The position numbers were made by a program, and so were the translations under genes. Positions 46,556 through 55,420 of a stretch of 64,000 nucleotides of DNA are shown here, piece by piece; the first letter of the stretch is position 1; each line of letters begins with the position of its first letter. Origin of the DNA: Labilibaculum sp. K2S (lineage in GTDB: Bacteria > Bacteroidota > Bacteroidia > Bacteroidales > Marinifilaceae); assembly GCF_030372765.1 (NCBI RefSeq), contig NZ_JAUCMW010000002.1:363864-427863 (forward strand), given 5' to 3'. The notes under the pieces are model-generated. The model was not told where the DNA came from. It did no database searches and saw nothing but the letters and a program-made list of their open reading frames with translations.

Positions 46556-49042
46556 ATGAAAAAAGCATTATTACTACTAGTGTTCGGGGTATTATTAACT
46601 CCTTTCGCAAGTTTTGCCAGTGAAGCAGACCTAGTTGTTCCCGATTTAAGACAGAGCGTTTTTAACGGGCTGGGTGGAATAAATGGTTGGAACTTGTTAT
46701 TTTATGGCATTGTAGTTATCATCCTGGGTTTATTCTTCGGAATGATTCAATTTAATAAAATTAAAAATCTTCCTGTACATCATTCAATGGCCAAGGTTTC
46801 CAACATTATTTACGAAACCTGTAAAACATACCTTTTGCAGCAAGGTAAATTTCTAATTATTCTTTTTCTGATTATTGGTTTTGCAATTTCCTATTATTTT
46901 ATTGGTTTAGCTCACGTATCCATTCCAAAAACTATGCTTATTCTTCTTTGGACTGTACTGGGAATATTAGGATCGTACGGAGTTGCCTGGTTTGGAATCC
47001 GAATAAATACTTACGCAAACAGTCGCACATCTTTTGCGGCGCTTAAGAAAAAGCCTTTCGATGTAATGTCCATTCCATTGCAGGCTGGTATGAGTGTTGG
47101 TCTTCTTTTAATTTGTATCGAGCTGATTATGATGATCGCTATTTTGCTGTTTATTCCTGGCGATAGTGCCGGTGCTTGTTTCGTGGGTTTTGCAATTGGC
47201 GAATCTTTAGCTGCTTCGGCTCTGCGAATTGCTGGTGGTATTTTCACCAAGATTGCTGATATTGGTGCCGATTTAATGAAAATTGTTTTCAAAATTGGTG
47301 AAGATGACCCACGTAATCCTGGAGTTATTGCCGATTGTACTGGTGATAATGCAGGTGACAGCGTTGGGCCAACCGCTGATGGGTTTGAGACTTATGGTGT
47401 TACAGGAGTTGCATTGATTACTTTCATCATTTTAATGTTTGGTGAAACTGGATTAATGCCTAACGTTGGTTTTGCATCCACTCTTATTGCCTGGATTTTC
47501 GCTATGCGTGTTCTAATGATCTTCACTTCGGTATTTGCTTATTTGGTGAATCAAGCCATTGCAAAAGTAAGATACAGTCAGGCTGATCATTTTAATTTTG
47601 AAGCACCATTAACTTCTTTGGTATGGATTACTTCGATTGTTTCAATTGTTGTAACTTATGTAGTCAGCGATATTCTTATATCAGATCTGCCTGAAGGATT
47701 GTGGTGGAAACTTTCAACAATAATATCCTGCGGAACACTTGCAGCTGCTGTTATTCCTGAATTGACCAAAGCATTTACCAGTTCAAGTTCCCGCCATGTA
47801 CAGGAAATTGTTACTGCTTCCCGCGAAGGCGGTGCATCTTTAACAATTCTTTCGGGAATGGTAGCCGGTAATTTCTCTGCTTTTTGGAAAGGTATGGTAA
47901 TGATGGCTCTTATGGCAGTCGCATTTTACACCGTTCAAGACATTGCCACATTTGGCGATTACCCTGGAATTTTTGCTTTTGGATTGGTTGCTTTTGGTTT
48001 CCTGGGAATGGGACCTGTTACCATTGCTGTTGATAGTTATGGTCCGGTAACCGATAATGCTCAATCGGTTTTTGAACTGTCTCAAATTGAGAAAATTCCA
48101 AACATCAAAGAAGAAATTCTTAATGATTACGGTTTTGAGCCTGATTTTATAAGCGGAAAACACAATTTGGAAGAGAATGACTCTGCTGGAAATACTTTTA
48201 AAGCTACAGCTAAACCTGTATTAATTGGTACTGCAGTTATTGGTGCAACTACAATGATTTTTGCAATTATCCTTTTGCTTAAGGGTACTATTCTCTCGAA
48301 TGGGGAATCATTGTTGCAAATTCAATTGACCGATCCATCTGTAATTCTTGGTTTGATTACCGGTGGTGCTGTAATTTTCTGGTTCTCGGGCGCTTCGATG
48401 CAAGCTGTTACTACCGGAGCTTATCGTGCTGTTGAGTACATCAAAGAGAATATCGATTTGGACAAAACAGAAGCAGACATTGAAGATTCTAAAAATGTTG
48501 TGAAGATTTGTACTCAATATGCACAAACTGGAATGTGGAACATTTTTGCTGTGATTCTATGCTTAACGCTTGCATTTGCCTTCTTTAGTCCAAACTTCTT
48601 TGTAGCCTATCTGATTTCTATTGCCATTTTTGGTTTGTTTCAGGCCATGTATATGGCTAACGCAGGTGGCGCGTGGGACAATGCGAAAAAAGTGGTCGAA
48701 GTTGATTTAAAAGAGAAAAACACTCCATTACACGATGCTACAATTATTGGTGATACTGTTGGTGATCCTTACAAAGACACGTCATCGGTAGCTTTAAACC
48801 CAATCATTAAGTTCTCTACATTATTTGGACTATTGGCAGCCGAAATTGCCATTGAACTAATCGTTCAATCAGATAAAACCGGAAACATAAATTACGCCCC
48901 TTACATTGGAGCTGTTTTCTTAGTAATTGGTTTGTTCTTTGTTTACCGCTCATTTTATGGGATGAGAATTCCGGCAAGAAAAGTAAACACTTCCAACCCT
49001 CAGCCAGTATTTGAGGAAACACAAAATGGAAAGCAATCATAA
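46556..49042 (+). CDS. hppA: Membrane-bound ion-translocating pyrophosphatase
   Basis: An 828-residue protein with about sixteen helices that couples pyrophosphate hydrolysis to Na+ and/or H+ export. The substrate-binding core is GEDDPRNPGVIADCTGDNAGDSVGP (about residues 250-275), followed by a TADGFETYG segment whose Glu corresponds to the ion-gate position, and DTVGDPYKDTSSVALNPIIKF near the C-terminus. The K+-dependence motif region reads GNTFKATA (residues 545-552), with Lys549 where K+-dependent enzymes usually have Ala. The ion carried cannot be settled by eye. Monocistronic with a strong terminator. Confidence 0.92.
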   Translation: MKKALLLLVFGVLLTPFASFASEADLVVPDLRQSVFNGLGGINGWNLLFYGIVVIILGLFFGMIQFNKIKNLPVHHSMAKVSNIIYETCKTYLLQQGKFLIILFLIIGFAISYYFIGLAHVSIPKTMLILLWTVLGILGSYGVAWFGIRINTYANSRTSFAALKKKPFDVMSIPLQAGMSVGLLLICIELIMMIAILLFIPGDSAGACFVGFAIGESLAASALRIAGGIFTKIADIGADLMKIVFKIGEDDPRNPGVIADCTGDNAGDSVGPTADGFETYGVTGVALITFIILMFGETGLMPNVGFASTLIAWIFAMRVLMIFTSVFAYLVNQAIAKVRYSQADHFNFEAPLTSLVWITSIVSIVVTYVVSDILISDLPEGLWWKLSTIISCGTLAAAVIPELTKAFTSSSSRHVQEIVTASREGGASLTILSGMVAGNFSAFWKGMVMMALMAVAFYTVQDIATFGDYPGIFAFGLVAFGFLGMGPVTIAVDSYGPVTDNAQSVFELSQIEKIPNIKEEILNDYGFEPDFISGKHNLEENDSAGNTFKATAKPVLIGTAVIGATTMIFAIILLLKGTILSNGESLLQIQLTDPSVILGLITGGAVIFWFSGASMQAVTTGAYRAVEYIKENIDLDKTEADIEDSKNVVKICTQYAQTGMWNIFAVILCLTLAFAFFSPNFFVAYLISIAIFGLFQAMYMANAGGAWDNAKKVVEVDLKEKNTPLHDATIIGDTVGDPYKDTSSVALNPIIKFSTLFGLLAAEIAIELIVQSDKTGNINYAPYIGAVFLVIGLFFVYRSFYGMRIPARKVNTSNPQPVFEETQNGKQS

Positions 49043-49104
49043 GAATCAGATAAAAGTGGACGTAGCCGGCAAATCGAGCAATGAGCTATTTCATTGAAAT
49101 ACAA

Positions 49105-49137
49105 AACCCCGGAGAGTTTTCTTCGGGGTTATTTTTT
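49105..49137 (+). terminator. Terminator of hppA
   Basis: Stem AACCCCG (49105-49111) / CGGGGTT (49124-49130) followed by ATTTTTT. Confidence 0.82.
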
Positions 49138-49152
49138 AGCTGTGTTAATTAT

Positions 49153-50082
49153 TTATCCCAACAAAGCTGCAACTTCAATTTTATCCAGTGCCAACTGAGC
49201 TTTCAACTCATCAAGTGAGGCAAAAAGCTGCTCGTTTCGAATGCGCTGATAAAAATGAATCGTAATATTTTTGTAGTAAATATCCTTATCAAAATCCAAT
49301 ATATGAACTTCGATAGACCGGTTATCTAACTGATTATTTACGGTTGGCCGAACACCAATATTCAGCATTCCCAAATACCGTTTATCATCCACGTCAACCT
49401 TTACGGCATAAACGCCGTCTTTTGGAACCAGTTTATAGCTTTCCTGAGGATCAATATTTGCCGTTGGAAATCCAATAGTATGTCCTAATTTCTTCCCGTT
49501 AACAACATCTCCCTTAATGAAAAACCGATAACCCAGATATTTATTTGCCATTTGAATATCGCCATCAGCAATGGCATTCCTTATTTTTGTAGAGCTAACA
49601 TTTATAGCATCCATATTCAAAACATCCTGACGCTCTATTTTAAAATTTAACTGATCGGCAAAAATCTTTAAATCCTCATATTTCCCTTCCCGGTTGTGCC
49701 CAAAACGATGATCGTAACCAACCACCAGATATTTCATCCCCAATTGCTTCACCAAAATCTTTTCAACAAACTCAACGTAAGTTAATTTGGAAAATTCTTT
49801 TGTAAAAGGATAAACAACTAAATGATCGATACCCGTAGCTTCGAGCAACACCTTCTTTTCTTCCAGGGTATTGATTAAGCGCAAGCCATTGTCCTCTGTA
49901 TTTAAAACCAGTCGTGGGTGAGGATAAAAAGTGAATATTACAGTTTCTCCATTTACTTTTTGAGCCAATTCCTGCAAGCGACGAATCACTTTTCGATGCC
50001 CAAGATGCACCCCATCGAAGGTGCCAATAGTAACAACTGGATTAATTGCGGAAAAATCTTTTAAATCCGTATATATTTTCAT
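49153..50082 (-). CDS. ribF: Bifunctional riboflavin kinase / FAD synthetase
   Basis: A 309-residue cytosolic enzyme that makes FMN and FAD. The N-terminal adenylyltransferase domain (about residues 1-185) shows VTIGTFDGVHLGHRKVI with the HxGH motif and the late INVSSTKIRNAI motif. The C-terminal riboflavin-kinase domain begins GDVVNGKKLGHTIGFPTANI and includes DGVYAVKV. Monocistronic, convergent to hppA. Confidence 0.94.
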   Translation of the reverse strand: MKIYTDLKDFSAINPVVTIGTFDGVHLGHRKVIRRLQELAQKVNGETVIFTFYPHPRLVLNTEDNGLRLINTLEEKKVLLEATGIDHLVVYPFTKEFSKLTYVEFVEKILVKQLGMKYLVVGYDHRFGHNREGKYEDLKIFADQLNFKIERQDVLNMDAINVSSTKIRNAIADGDIQMANKYLGYRFFIKGDVVNGKKLGHTIGFPTANIDPQESYKLVPKDGVYAVKVDVDDKRYLGMLNIGVRPTVNNQLDNRSIEVHILDFDKDIYYKNITIHFYQRIRNEQLFASLDELKAQLALDKIEVAALLG

Positions 50083-50514
50083 GTGCCGGCAAAATTATTC
50101 TATCAAAAACATTCTCTTTCATCTCCACCTCTCATCCAGCTTTTTACAGCTATACAATTGAGAATACATCTTAATTTCTTGATGCAAAAATATGAAAATT
50201 TAAGGAACAAACTCAGCCTTAAAGGAAGCGAATTAAATTTCATGCGAATGATTGAAACAAAACGATTCCTCTGTAAGACGCAAATAAGACATTTTTTTAC
50301 ACAGAACAAATTGAATCGGAGCAGGAAATAATAATGATTAAACAGGAAATTATTAGTAAATTTCCCGCTTAGTTTCCGAATACAATTATGAGATAATTAA
50401 ATTTATTTCGTTTTTCTATAGTAATATTATGAGGATCACTTACTAAATAAGTGGCTGTAAATATTCATCCGGACGAGAATATAAGAACTGTTGAACGTAA
50501 CCAAAGAAAGCTAA
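50083..50514. other. Gene-free region upstream of the structured leader
   Basis: AT-rich. An 82-codon plus-strand frame (50083-50331) reads as low-complexity, Lys/Arg/Phe-rich sequence and overlaps the ribF promoter area, so I do not call it. No promoter with both boxes was found. The region leads into the repeated element at 50515. Confidence 0.4.
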
Positions 50515-50617
50515 TCATATGAAACGTCCATGCCAAGGTGTTTTGATATACAAGAGGATGATTATTCCAGCTTGGTAAGTTCCATATGGCAACTAAAAAA
50601 CAAATTATAATCATATG
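50515..50617 (+). ncRNA. Repeated structured leader element, copy 1
   Basis: About 100 nt ending at the ATG of the thioredoxin-like lipoprotein gene; a second copy lies at 56899-57001. Proposed fold: P1 50516-50525 with 50579-50588 (one A-C mismatch); P2 GCCAAG 50532-50537 with CTTGGT 50571-50576; P3 TTTTG 50541-50545 with CAAGA 50551-50555 (loop ATATA); P4 GGAT 50556-50559 with ATTC 50564-50567 (loop GATT). The tail AAACAAATTATAATCATATG is nearly identical in both copies. The copies differ mostly at positions that keep pairing. I recognise no known riboswitch class. Cis-regulation of the following gene is inference. Confidence 0.6.
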
Positions 50618-51769
50618 AAAAAATTATTATTCGCCCTTCCAATCCTTTTATTCTGGGCTTGTAGTCAAAAAGACCTTGTTAAAGTTGAAGGTAAAATTGA
50701 TAATGCCGAAGGTAAGGTATTGTACTTTGACAGACTGAATACTGCTGGTGTTGAAGTTTTGGACTCTACTACATTGGATGAAGAAGGTCGATTTAAATTT
50801 AAAGTGGAAAACACCAAACCCGAATTCTATTTACTGCGCCTTTCGAATGGAAAATTAATTACCCTTTTAGCTGAAGCCAAGGAGAGCATTCTTGTTTACA
50901 GCAAAAGTGAAAATATGGGAAAAAATTACATTGTTGAAGGCTCCAAAGGCTCGAAGTTAGTTAAGGAGCTGAACGACAAATTGAATGAAACCAAAGACCA
51001 ACTTGCAGGAATCCGAAAAGATCTAGAAGAGAAAAAGAATGATCCGAACTACTCCAGCATTTCGCAAAACCTATTGGCTGATTACGTGAAAGCTCTTCAA
51101 AGCCAAAGAGAATTTTCAATTAATTTCATCATGAAAAATGCCACCTCTTTATCAAGTTATATGGCTTTGTATCAGAAATTAGATGACAAGACTTTTACCT
51201 TAAACGAGAACGATGACATCCAATATGTTAAAATCGTAGCGTCATCGATGAAAGCCTTGTATCCTGAACATGATTACACCAAAGCAATTTTAAGTAATCT
51301 TGCCGATCTTGAAAAACGTATGGTCAACCTTAAAATGTCTAAGCTGATTGAAGAAAAAGGAAGTAGTTTTCCTGATATTACTCTTCCAAATGCAAAAGGA
51401 AAGGAAATTACCCTTAGCTCTTTACAAGGTAAATTTATTGTTCTAAGTTTTTGGGCGTCTCAAGATGCCAATTCTCGCAAACAAAACGCAAGCTTGAAGA
51501 AGGTATACGATAAATTCAACAAAAAAGGACTGGAAATTTATCAGGTTTCTGTTGATCAGAATAAAAATTTATGGACTAAAGCCATTCAGGAAGATCAGTT
51601 AAACTGGACTAATGTCTGCGATTTAAAAAACGGAAGTGCTATGGCAACCAGACTATACAATATTCAGTCAGTACCATCCAACTACCTGTTGGATCAGAAA
51701 GGTGAAATTGTTGGAAAAAACCTTTTCGGATTGGCTTTGGAAGAGAAAGTTGCCGAATACGTGAAGTAA
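50615..51769 (+). CDS. DUF4369-type lipoprotein with redox-inactive thioredoxin-like domain
   Basis: A 384-residue lipoprotein (signal peptide, lipidated Cys16 in ILLFWAC). An N-terminal DUF4369-like beta domain covers about residues 20-115 (VKVEGKIDNAEGKVLYFDR). A charged coiled-coil-like stretch follows (about 112-145), then a TlpA/AhpC-like thioredoxin fold (about 250-384). In the active-site loop the canonical WCxxC is replaced by Q283-D-A-N-S287 (FWASQDANSRK); both catalytic cysteines are lost while the cis-Pro loop (SVPSNYLLD) and fold elements remain. Probably a binding or structural role rather than a disulfide oxidoreductase. Preceded immediately by the structured leader, copy 1. Confidence 0.82.
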   Translation: MKKLLFALPILLFWACSQKDLVKVEGKIDNAEGKVLYFDRLNTAGVEVLDSTTLDEEGRFKFKVENTKPEFYLLRLSNGKLITLLAEAKESILVYSKSENMGKNYIVEGSKGSKLVKELNDKLNETKDQLAGIRKDLEEKKNDPNYSSISQNLLADYVKALQSQREFSINFIMKNATSLSSYMALYQKLDDKTFTLNENDDIQYVKIVASSMKALYPEHDYTKAILSNLADLEKRMVNLKMSKLIEEKGSSFPDITLPNAKGKEITLSSLQGKFIVLSFWASQDANSRKQNASLKKVYDKFNKKGLEIYQVSVDQNKNLWTKAIQEDQLNWTNVCDLKNGSAMATRLYNIQSVPSNYLLDQKGEIVGKNLFGLALEEKVAEYVK

Positions 51770-51795
51770 AGTTTACACAAAAACTCATCCCACAG

Positions 51796-51827
51796 CCCCT
51801 TCTCCTAAACGCGAAGGGGGAGAAAAA
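51796..51827 (+). terminator. Hairpin after the thioredoxin-like gene
   Basis: CCCCTTC (51796-51802) pairs with GAAGGGG (51813-51819) and an A-rich stretch follows. The stem resembles the CCCCTT/AAGGGG palindromes scattered at 59316-59660. T runs are lacking on the plus strand, so terminator function is uncertain. Confidence 0.4.
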
Positions 51828-51861
51828 AATAACAATTACAAACCATTTGTCTTAGACAGAA

Positions 51862-52632
51862 ATGATCGATAACAAAAAAATATACTTTGCATCGGATGTA
51901 CATTTAGGAGCTCCTGCTTTACGAAACAACCGCGAACGCGAAAAGTTGTTTGTACGATGGCTCGATCAGGTTAAGGATGATGCAGAAACCATCTATCTGA
52001 TGGGAGATATTTTTGATTTTTGGTTTGAGTACAAACGTGCTGTGCCAAGAGGTTTTACTCGTGTACTGGGTAAAATTGCTGAAATTACTGATTCTGGAAT
52101 TCCTGTACATTTCTTTACCGGCAACCACGACATTTGGGTGTTCGACTACTTACCAACCGAAGTTGGTGTGATTGTACATCGGGATATCGTAAAAACTGAA
52201 ATTAAGGGGAAAAAGTTTTTCCTTGGGCATGGTGATGGATTGGGCCCCTTCGACAAGAATTACAAACTACTGAAGAAAATGTTTACCAGTCGTTTTTTGC
52301 AATGGTCGTTTGCCCGTATCCATCCAAATTTATCGATTTGGTTAGCCCTTAAATGGTCGGGACACAGCAGACTTCGAGATGGAAAAGTAGAGGCTGACAG
52401 CTTTAGAGGCATGGATAAGGAATGGCTGATTCTGTTTGCCAAAGATGAACTGAAAAAGGAACATTTCGACTACTTTGTTTTTGGACACCGGCACTGGCCC
52501 TGTGATGTTGATTTGGATGGGAAAAGCAGATACATCAACACCGGCGATTGGGTGACTCATTTTACCTATGCTGTATTCGATGGAGAAAAAATGGAGGTTA
52601 AGGAATACGAAAAACCAAAGATGAACCGCTAA
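51862..52632 (+). CDS. lpxH: UDP-2,3-diacylglucosamine hydrolase (LpxH-type metallophosphoesterase)
   Basis: A 256-residue calcineurin-fold phosphoesterase that makes lipid X in lipid A synthesis. The five metal motifs are present: FASDVHLG, MGDIFDFWFEY, TGNHDIW, HGDGLG and FGHRHWP. The DFWFEY after GDIFD is characteristic of LpxH. Expected peripheral inner-membrane location. It fits with kdsD and lptB in an LPS-making cell. Confidence 0.9.
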   Translation: MIDNKKIYFASDVHLGAPALRNNREREKLFVRWLDQVKDDAETIYLMGDIFDFWFEYKRAVPRGFTRVLGKIAEITDSGIPVHFFTGNHDIWVFDYLPTEVGVIVHRDIVKTEIKGKKFFLGHGDGLGPFDKNYKLLKKMFTSRFLQWSFARIHPNLSIWLALKWSGHSRLRDGKVEADSFRGMDKEWLILFAKDELKKEHFDYFVFGHRHWPCDVDLDGKSRYINTGDWVTHFTYAVFDGEKMEVKEYEKPKMNR

Positions 52633-52818
52633 GGAAAACGAAGAATTACACTAAGAACACAAAGTTTATTTACATATTTCACTTTGAGAAACTATCTATT
52701 CTCTGTCCGATTGGTATTGGAAAAACAGAAGTGCTTTTTTTAGGTTCGTGATTAAATTCTTTGCGATACATCATGAAATACTTAGTGCATACTTTGTGAT
52801 AAAACAAAAAAATACAAA

Positions 52819-54192
52819 ATGGAAATAGTATACATAGCAATCGGAATTATCTGTGGATTGGTTATTGCCTGGTTTATCTACCGCAGAAAAGCAGGACAAG
52901 AGTCGGCTTTGCACCGTGAAGAGTTGCTGAAACAGGAAAATGCTTTTATCAACGAAAAGAGTGAGCTTTCGCACAAACTCTCGGTTTTGGAAGAGCGTGC
53001 CAATAATCTGCTAAAGGAGAAAACAGATGCAAACGAAGCGGTTAATCTGGAACGTCAGAAGAATGAGAATTTGACCCGCTCTGTTTCCATATCCGCCACC
53101 GAGCGAAAAAATTTAGAAGAACGCTTAACCACTCAAAAACAAGAACTGGAAGAACTTCAGAAGAAATTTACTACTGAATTCGAAAATATAGCCACCAAAA
53201 TACTAAAGGAAAACACCAAAGAATTTACGACATCCAATCAAAAAAACATGAGTGACATCATGAGCCCGATTAAGGAAAAACTGATGTCGTTTGAAAAAAA
53301 GGTGGAGGAAACTTACGATAGGGAACTGCGTGATAAAATCAGCCTGAAAGAAGAGGTGAAAAAGCTTTACGATCTGAATTCTAAAATTAGTGATGAAGCC
53401 AATAACCTGACCAAAGCCTTAAAGGGTGATGTGAAAAAACAAGGGAATTGGGGTGAAGTAGTGTTAGAAAGAATATTGGAGAGATCAGGTTTAACCAAAG
53501 GTCAGGAATACGACCGCGAAGTGGTGATGCAAAACAGTGAAGGACAAACCATTCGCCCAGATGTAATCATTCATCTTCCAGAAGAAAAACACGTAATTGT
53601 TGATTCTAAAGTATCGCTGATTGCTTACGAACGATATGTAAATTCAATTGGTGATGTGGATGCCGAAAAATTCCAAAAGGAACACATTGTTTCGATGAAA
53701 GCTCACGTAAAAGAATTGGCCGAGAAACATTATCAAAGCTCTGCAGCAATAAACTCGCCTGACTTTGTTCTCATGTTTATGCCAATTGAATCATCCTTTG
53801 CCATGGCAGTGCAATACGATCAGGAGCTTTTTAATTATGCGTGGGACAACAAAATTGTAATTGTGAGTCCTTCAACATTGCTGGCAACCTTGCGTACCAT
53901 TGCTTCGATCTGGAAACAGGAACAGCAAAACCGAAATGTGTTGGAAATTGCCAAGCAAGGTGGTTTGCTTTACGACAAATTAGTTGGTTTTGTTGAGGAT
54001 ATGATCAATTTAGGCAGACAAATGGACACCTCAAAAAAGACTTATGCTACCGCAATGAATAAGTTAACCGAAGGAAGTGGTAACCTTATTCGAAGAGCAG
54101 AGAACATTCGTGAGTTAGGCGCAAAAGTAAAAAAGAAACTGCCTCAATCGCTGATCGATAGAATTAACGATACGGAAGCAATTGCAGAATAA
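52819..54192 (+). CDS. rmuC: DNA recombination protein RmuC
   Basis: A 457-residue protein: one N-terminal membrane helix (about residues 3-20), a long coiled coil (about 25-125, 160-200) and the RmuC nuclease-like domain (about 200-400, KQGNWGEVVLERILERSGLTKGQEY; HVIVDSKVSLIAYERYV; FVLMFMPIESSFAMAVQYD). In E. coli rmuC limits inversions between short repeats; the biochemical activity is not firmly established. Complete length. Followed by a perfect palindromic terminator. Confidence 0.92.
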   Translation: MEIVYIAIGIICGLVIAWFIYRRKAGQESALHREELLKQENAFINEKSELSHKLSVLEERANNLLKEKTDANEAVNLERQKNENLTRSVSISATERKNLEERLTTQKQELEELQKKFTTEFENIATKILKENTKEFTTSNQKNMSDIMSPIKEKLMSFEKKVEETYDRELRDKISLKEEVKKLYDLNSKISDEANNLTKALKGDVKKQGNWGEVVLERILERSGLTKGQEYDREVVMQNSEGQTIRPDVIIHLPEEKHVIVDSKVSLIAYERYVNSIGDVDAEKFQKEHIVSMKAHVKELAEKHYQSSAAINSPDFVLMFMPIESSFAMAVQYDQELFNYAWDNKIVIVSPSTLLATLRTIASIWKQEQQNRNVLEIAKQGGLLYDKLVGFVEDMINLGRQMDTSKKTYATAMNKLTEGSGNLIRRAENIRELGAKVKKKLPQSLIDRINDTEAIAE

Positions 54193-54212
54193 TCATAAAA
54201 TACCTATACTAA

Positions 54213-54242
54213 AAAAAGGTCACGACATGTCGTGACCTTTTT
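54213..54242. terminator. Perfect 30-bp palindromic terminator after rmuC
   Basis: A perfect palindrome centred at 54227/54228 with the core GGTCACGACATGTCGTGACC flanked by A and T runs. It belongs to the same family as the hairpins at 55337-55360 and 58083-58104. Confidence 0.8.
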
Positions 54243-54500
54243 ATTTGCACCAAAATATTATCGTTCCAAGAAGTTTGTGCAGTGTCGCTAAACTTAAACC
54301 CGATTGCCCGAACTATCCGGGATTATTTCATCTGCTAATTACAATCAATACAAATAGACAATTGATCTATATTAAAAAAAACTTCTGTTAACATTAATCC
54401 AATTTTATTTTGATAAATTCACAAATTATTTTTCATATTGATTTACGTGAAATTTGAATTTTTGCATTAATAACAAGATTAAACTCTAAATAAACCAAGT
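54243..54500. other. Intergenic region before the barrel-like gene
   Basis: AT-rich, with a small CCCG/CGGG inverted repeat near 54300. AATTTTTG (54457-54464), one base from the -7 consensus, lies 37 bp before the ATG at 54501. Nothing else is recognised. Confidence 0.4.
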
Positions 54501-55313
54501 ATGAATTATTTAAAATACCTCTTACCAATTCTTTTGTTTTCTTCTTTTCAGCTTAGTGCTCAAGACAAAATTGTAAAAACCAATCAGGATACCATTGCAT
54601 GTAAGGTTAAGGAAGTTTTAACCGATGAGGTAAAATACATCATTCCGGAAACCTCAAATGACATTCTGTTTGGAATCGATAAAAATGACATTCTGAAAAT
54701 CATATTGGAAAACGGGAAAGAGCTGAGCTTTTCTCATTCTCTTTATGGAAAGGAAACCTATGAAAATCAGAAAAAACATGCCATTAAAGTAGATTTTCTG
54801 GCTCCCTTAACCGGAAACACAACATTATCATATGAAAAACTAATCCGACCTTCAAGAAGCTGGGAAGTTAGTTTGGGGATAATTGGTTTAGGTGTTGATA
54901 ATAACGACGAGAATCCCCGAGGTGCTTTTGCGAAGTTTGGTATGAAATTTATAAAGAGTCCAGACTTTTATTTGAAAGGCATGCGTTACGCTCATGTTTT
55001 AAAAGGAACCTATGTAAAACCTGAGATTGCTTTCTCGACCTATTCTTATGAGAACAGAAATTATGATTATTTATACGGTTACTCATCTAATTATGGTGAG
55101 CGTGAGTCGAATTGGGCGGTTGCATTTAATATTATTGTAGGAAAGCAATATGTTTTTAACGATATTTTTCTTTTGGATATGTACTTTGGATTAGGTTATG
55201 GCTTTAGTGGTAATAATGACTACGAATCCTATCATTATGGTTTTTCGGGTGCCAATTCGGATACACCACTGACTATAACGGCTGGTCTTAAAATTGGTAT
55301 TTTGCTGAAATAA
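54501..55313 (+). CDS. Exported beta-barrel-like protein, unknown function
   Basis: A 270-residue protein with a signal peptide (about residues 1-20, ending SFQLSAQ). The N-terminal 60 mature residues (DKIVKTNQDTIACKVKEVLTDEVKYIIPE) resemble a small beta domain seen in other Bacteroidota exported proteins. The rest alternates hydrophobic and polar residues with many Tyr and Gly (YSYENRNYDYLYGYSSNYGE; YFGLGYGFSGNNDYESYHYGFSG) and ends in a strand-like AGLKIGILLK, which suggests an outer-membrane barrel. No family name is assigned. Codon use looks like its neighbours. Confidence 0.7.
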   Translation: MNYLKYLLPILLFSSFQLSAQDKIVKTNQDTIACKVKEVLTDEVKYIIPETSNDILFGIDKNDILKIILENGKELSFSHSLYGKETYENQKKHAIKVDFLAPLTGNTTLSYEKLIRPSRSWEVSLGIIGLGVDNNDENPRGAFAKFGMKFIKSPDFYLKGMRYAHVLKGTYVKPEIAFSTYSYENRNYDYLYGYSSNYGERESNWAVAFNIIVGKQYVFNDIFLLDMYFGLGYGFSGNNDYESYHYGFSGANSDTPLTITAGLKIGILLK

Positions 55314-55336
55314 AAAAACTTCAATAATATTTAGCT

Positions 55337-55367
55337 AGGGTCACGATAGGTCGTGACCCTTTTTTTA
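55337..55367 (+). terminator. Terminator after the barrel-like gene
   Basis: Stem AGGGTCACGA (55337-55346) / TCGTGACCCT (55351-55360), loop TAGG, followed by a long T run. The core CACGATAGGTCGTG recurs exactly on the minus strand at 58087-58100. Confidence 0.85.
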
Positions 55368-55420
55368 TTCATGAACAAGAGATAAACATGCTGTACGCCC
55401 TATTACTGTTGACCCGTTTT

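Noticed and set aside
50083..50331. 82-codon plus-strand ORF after ribF
   Set aside because: Low-complexity basic sequence, no family resemblance, lies over the ribF upstream region and has no promoter.
50519..50578. Leader peptide MKRPC... conserved between the two leader copies
   Set aside because: Only the first five codons agree; a 1-nt indel then shifts the frame and the stops differ, so selection is not on a peptide.
50515..50617. Hammerhead ribozyme interpretation of the repeated leader
   Set aside because: GAAAC is present but the CUGAUGA core and a correctly placed cleavage triplet are not, and the junction order does not fit any permutation.
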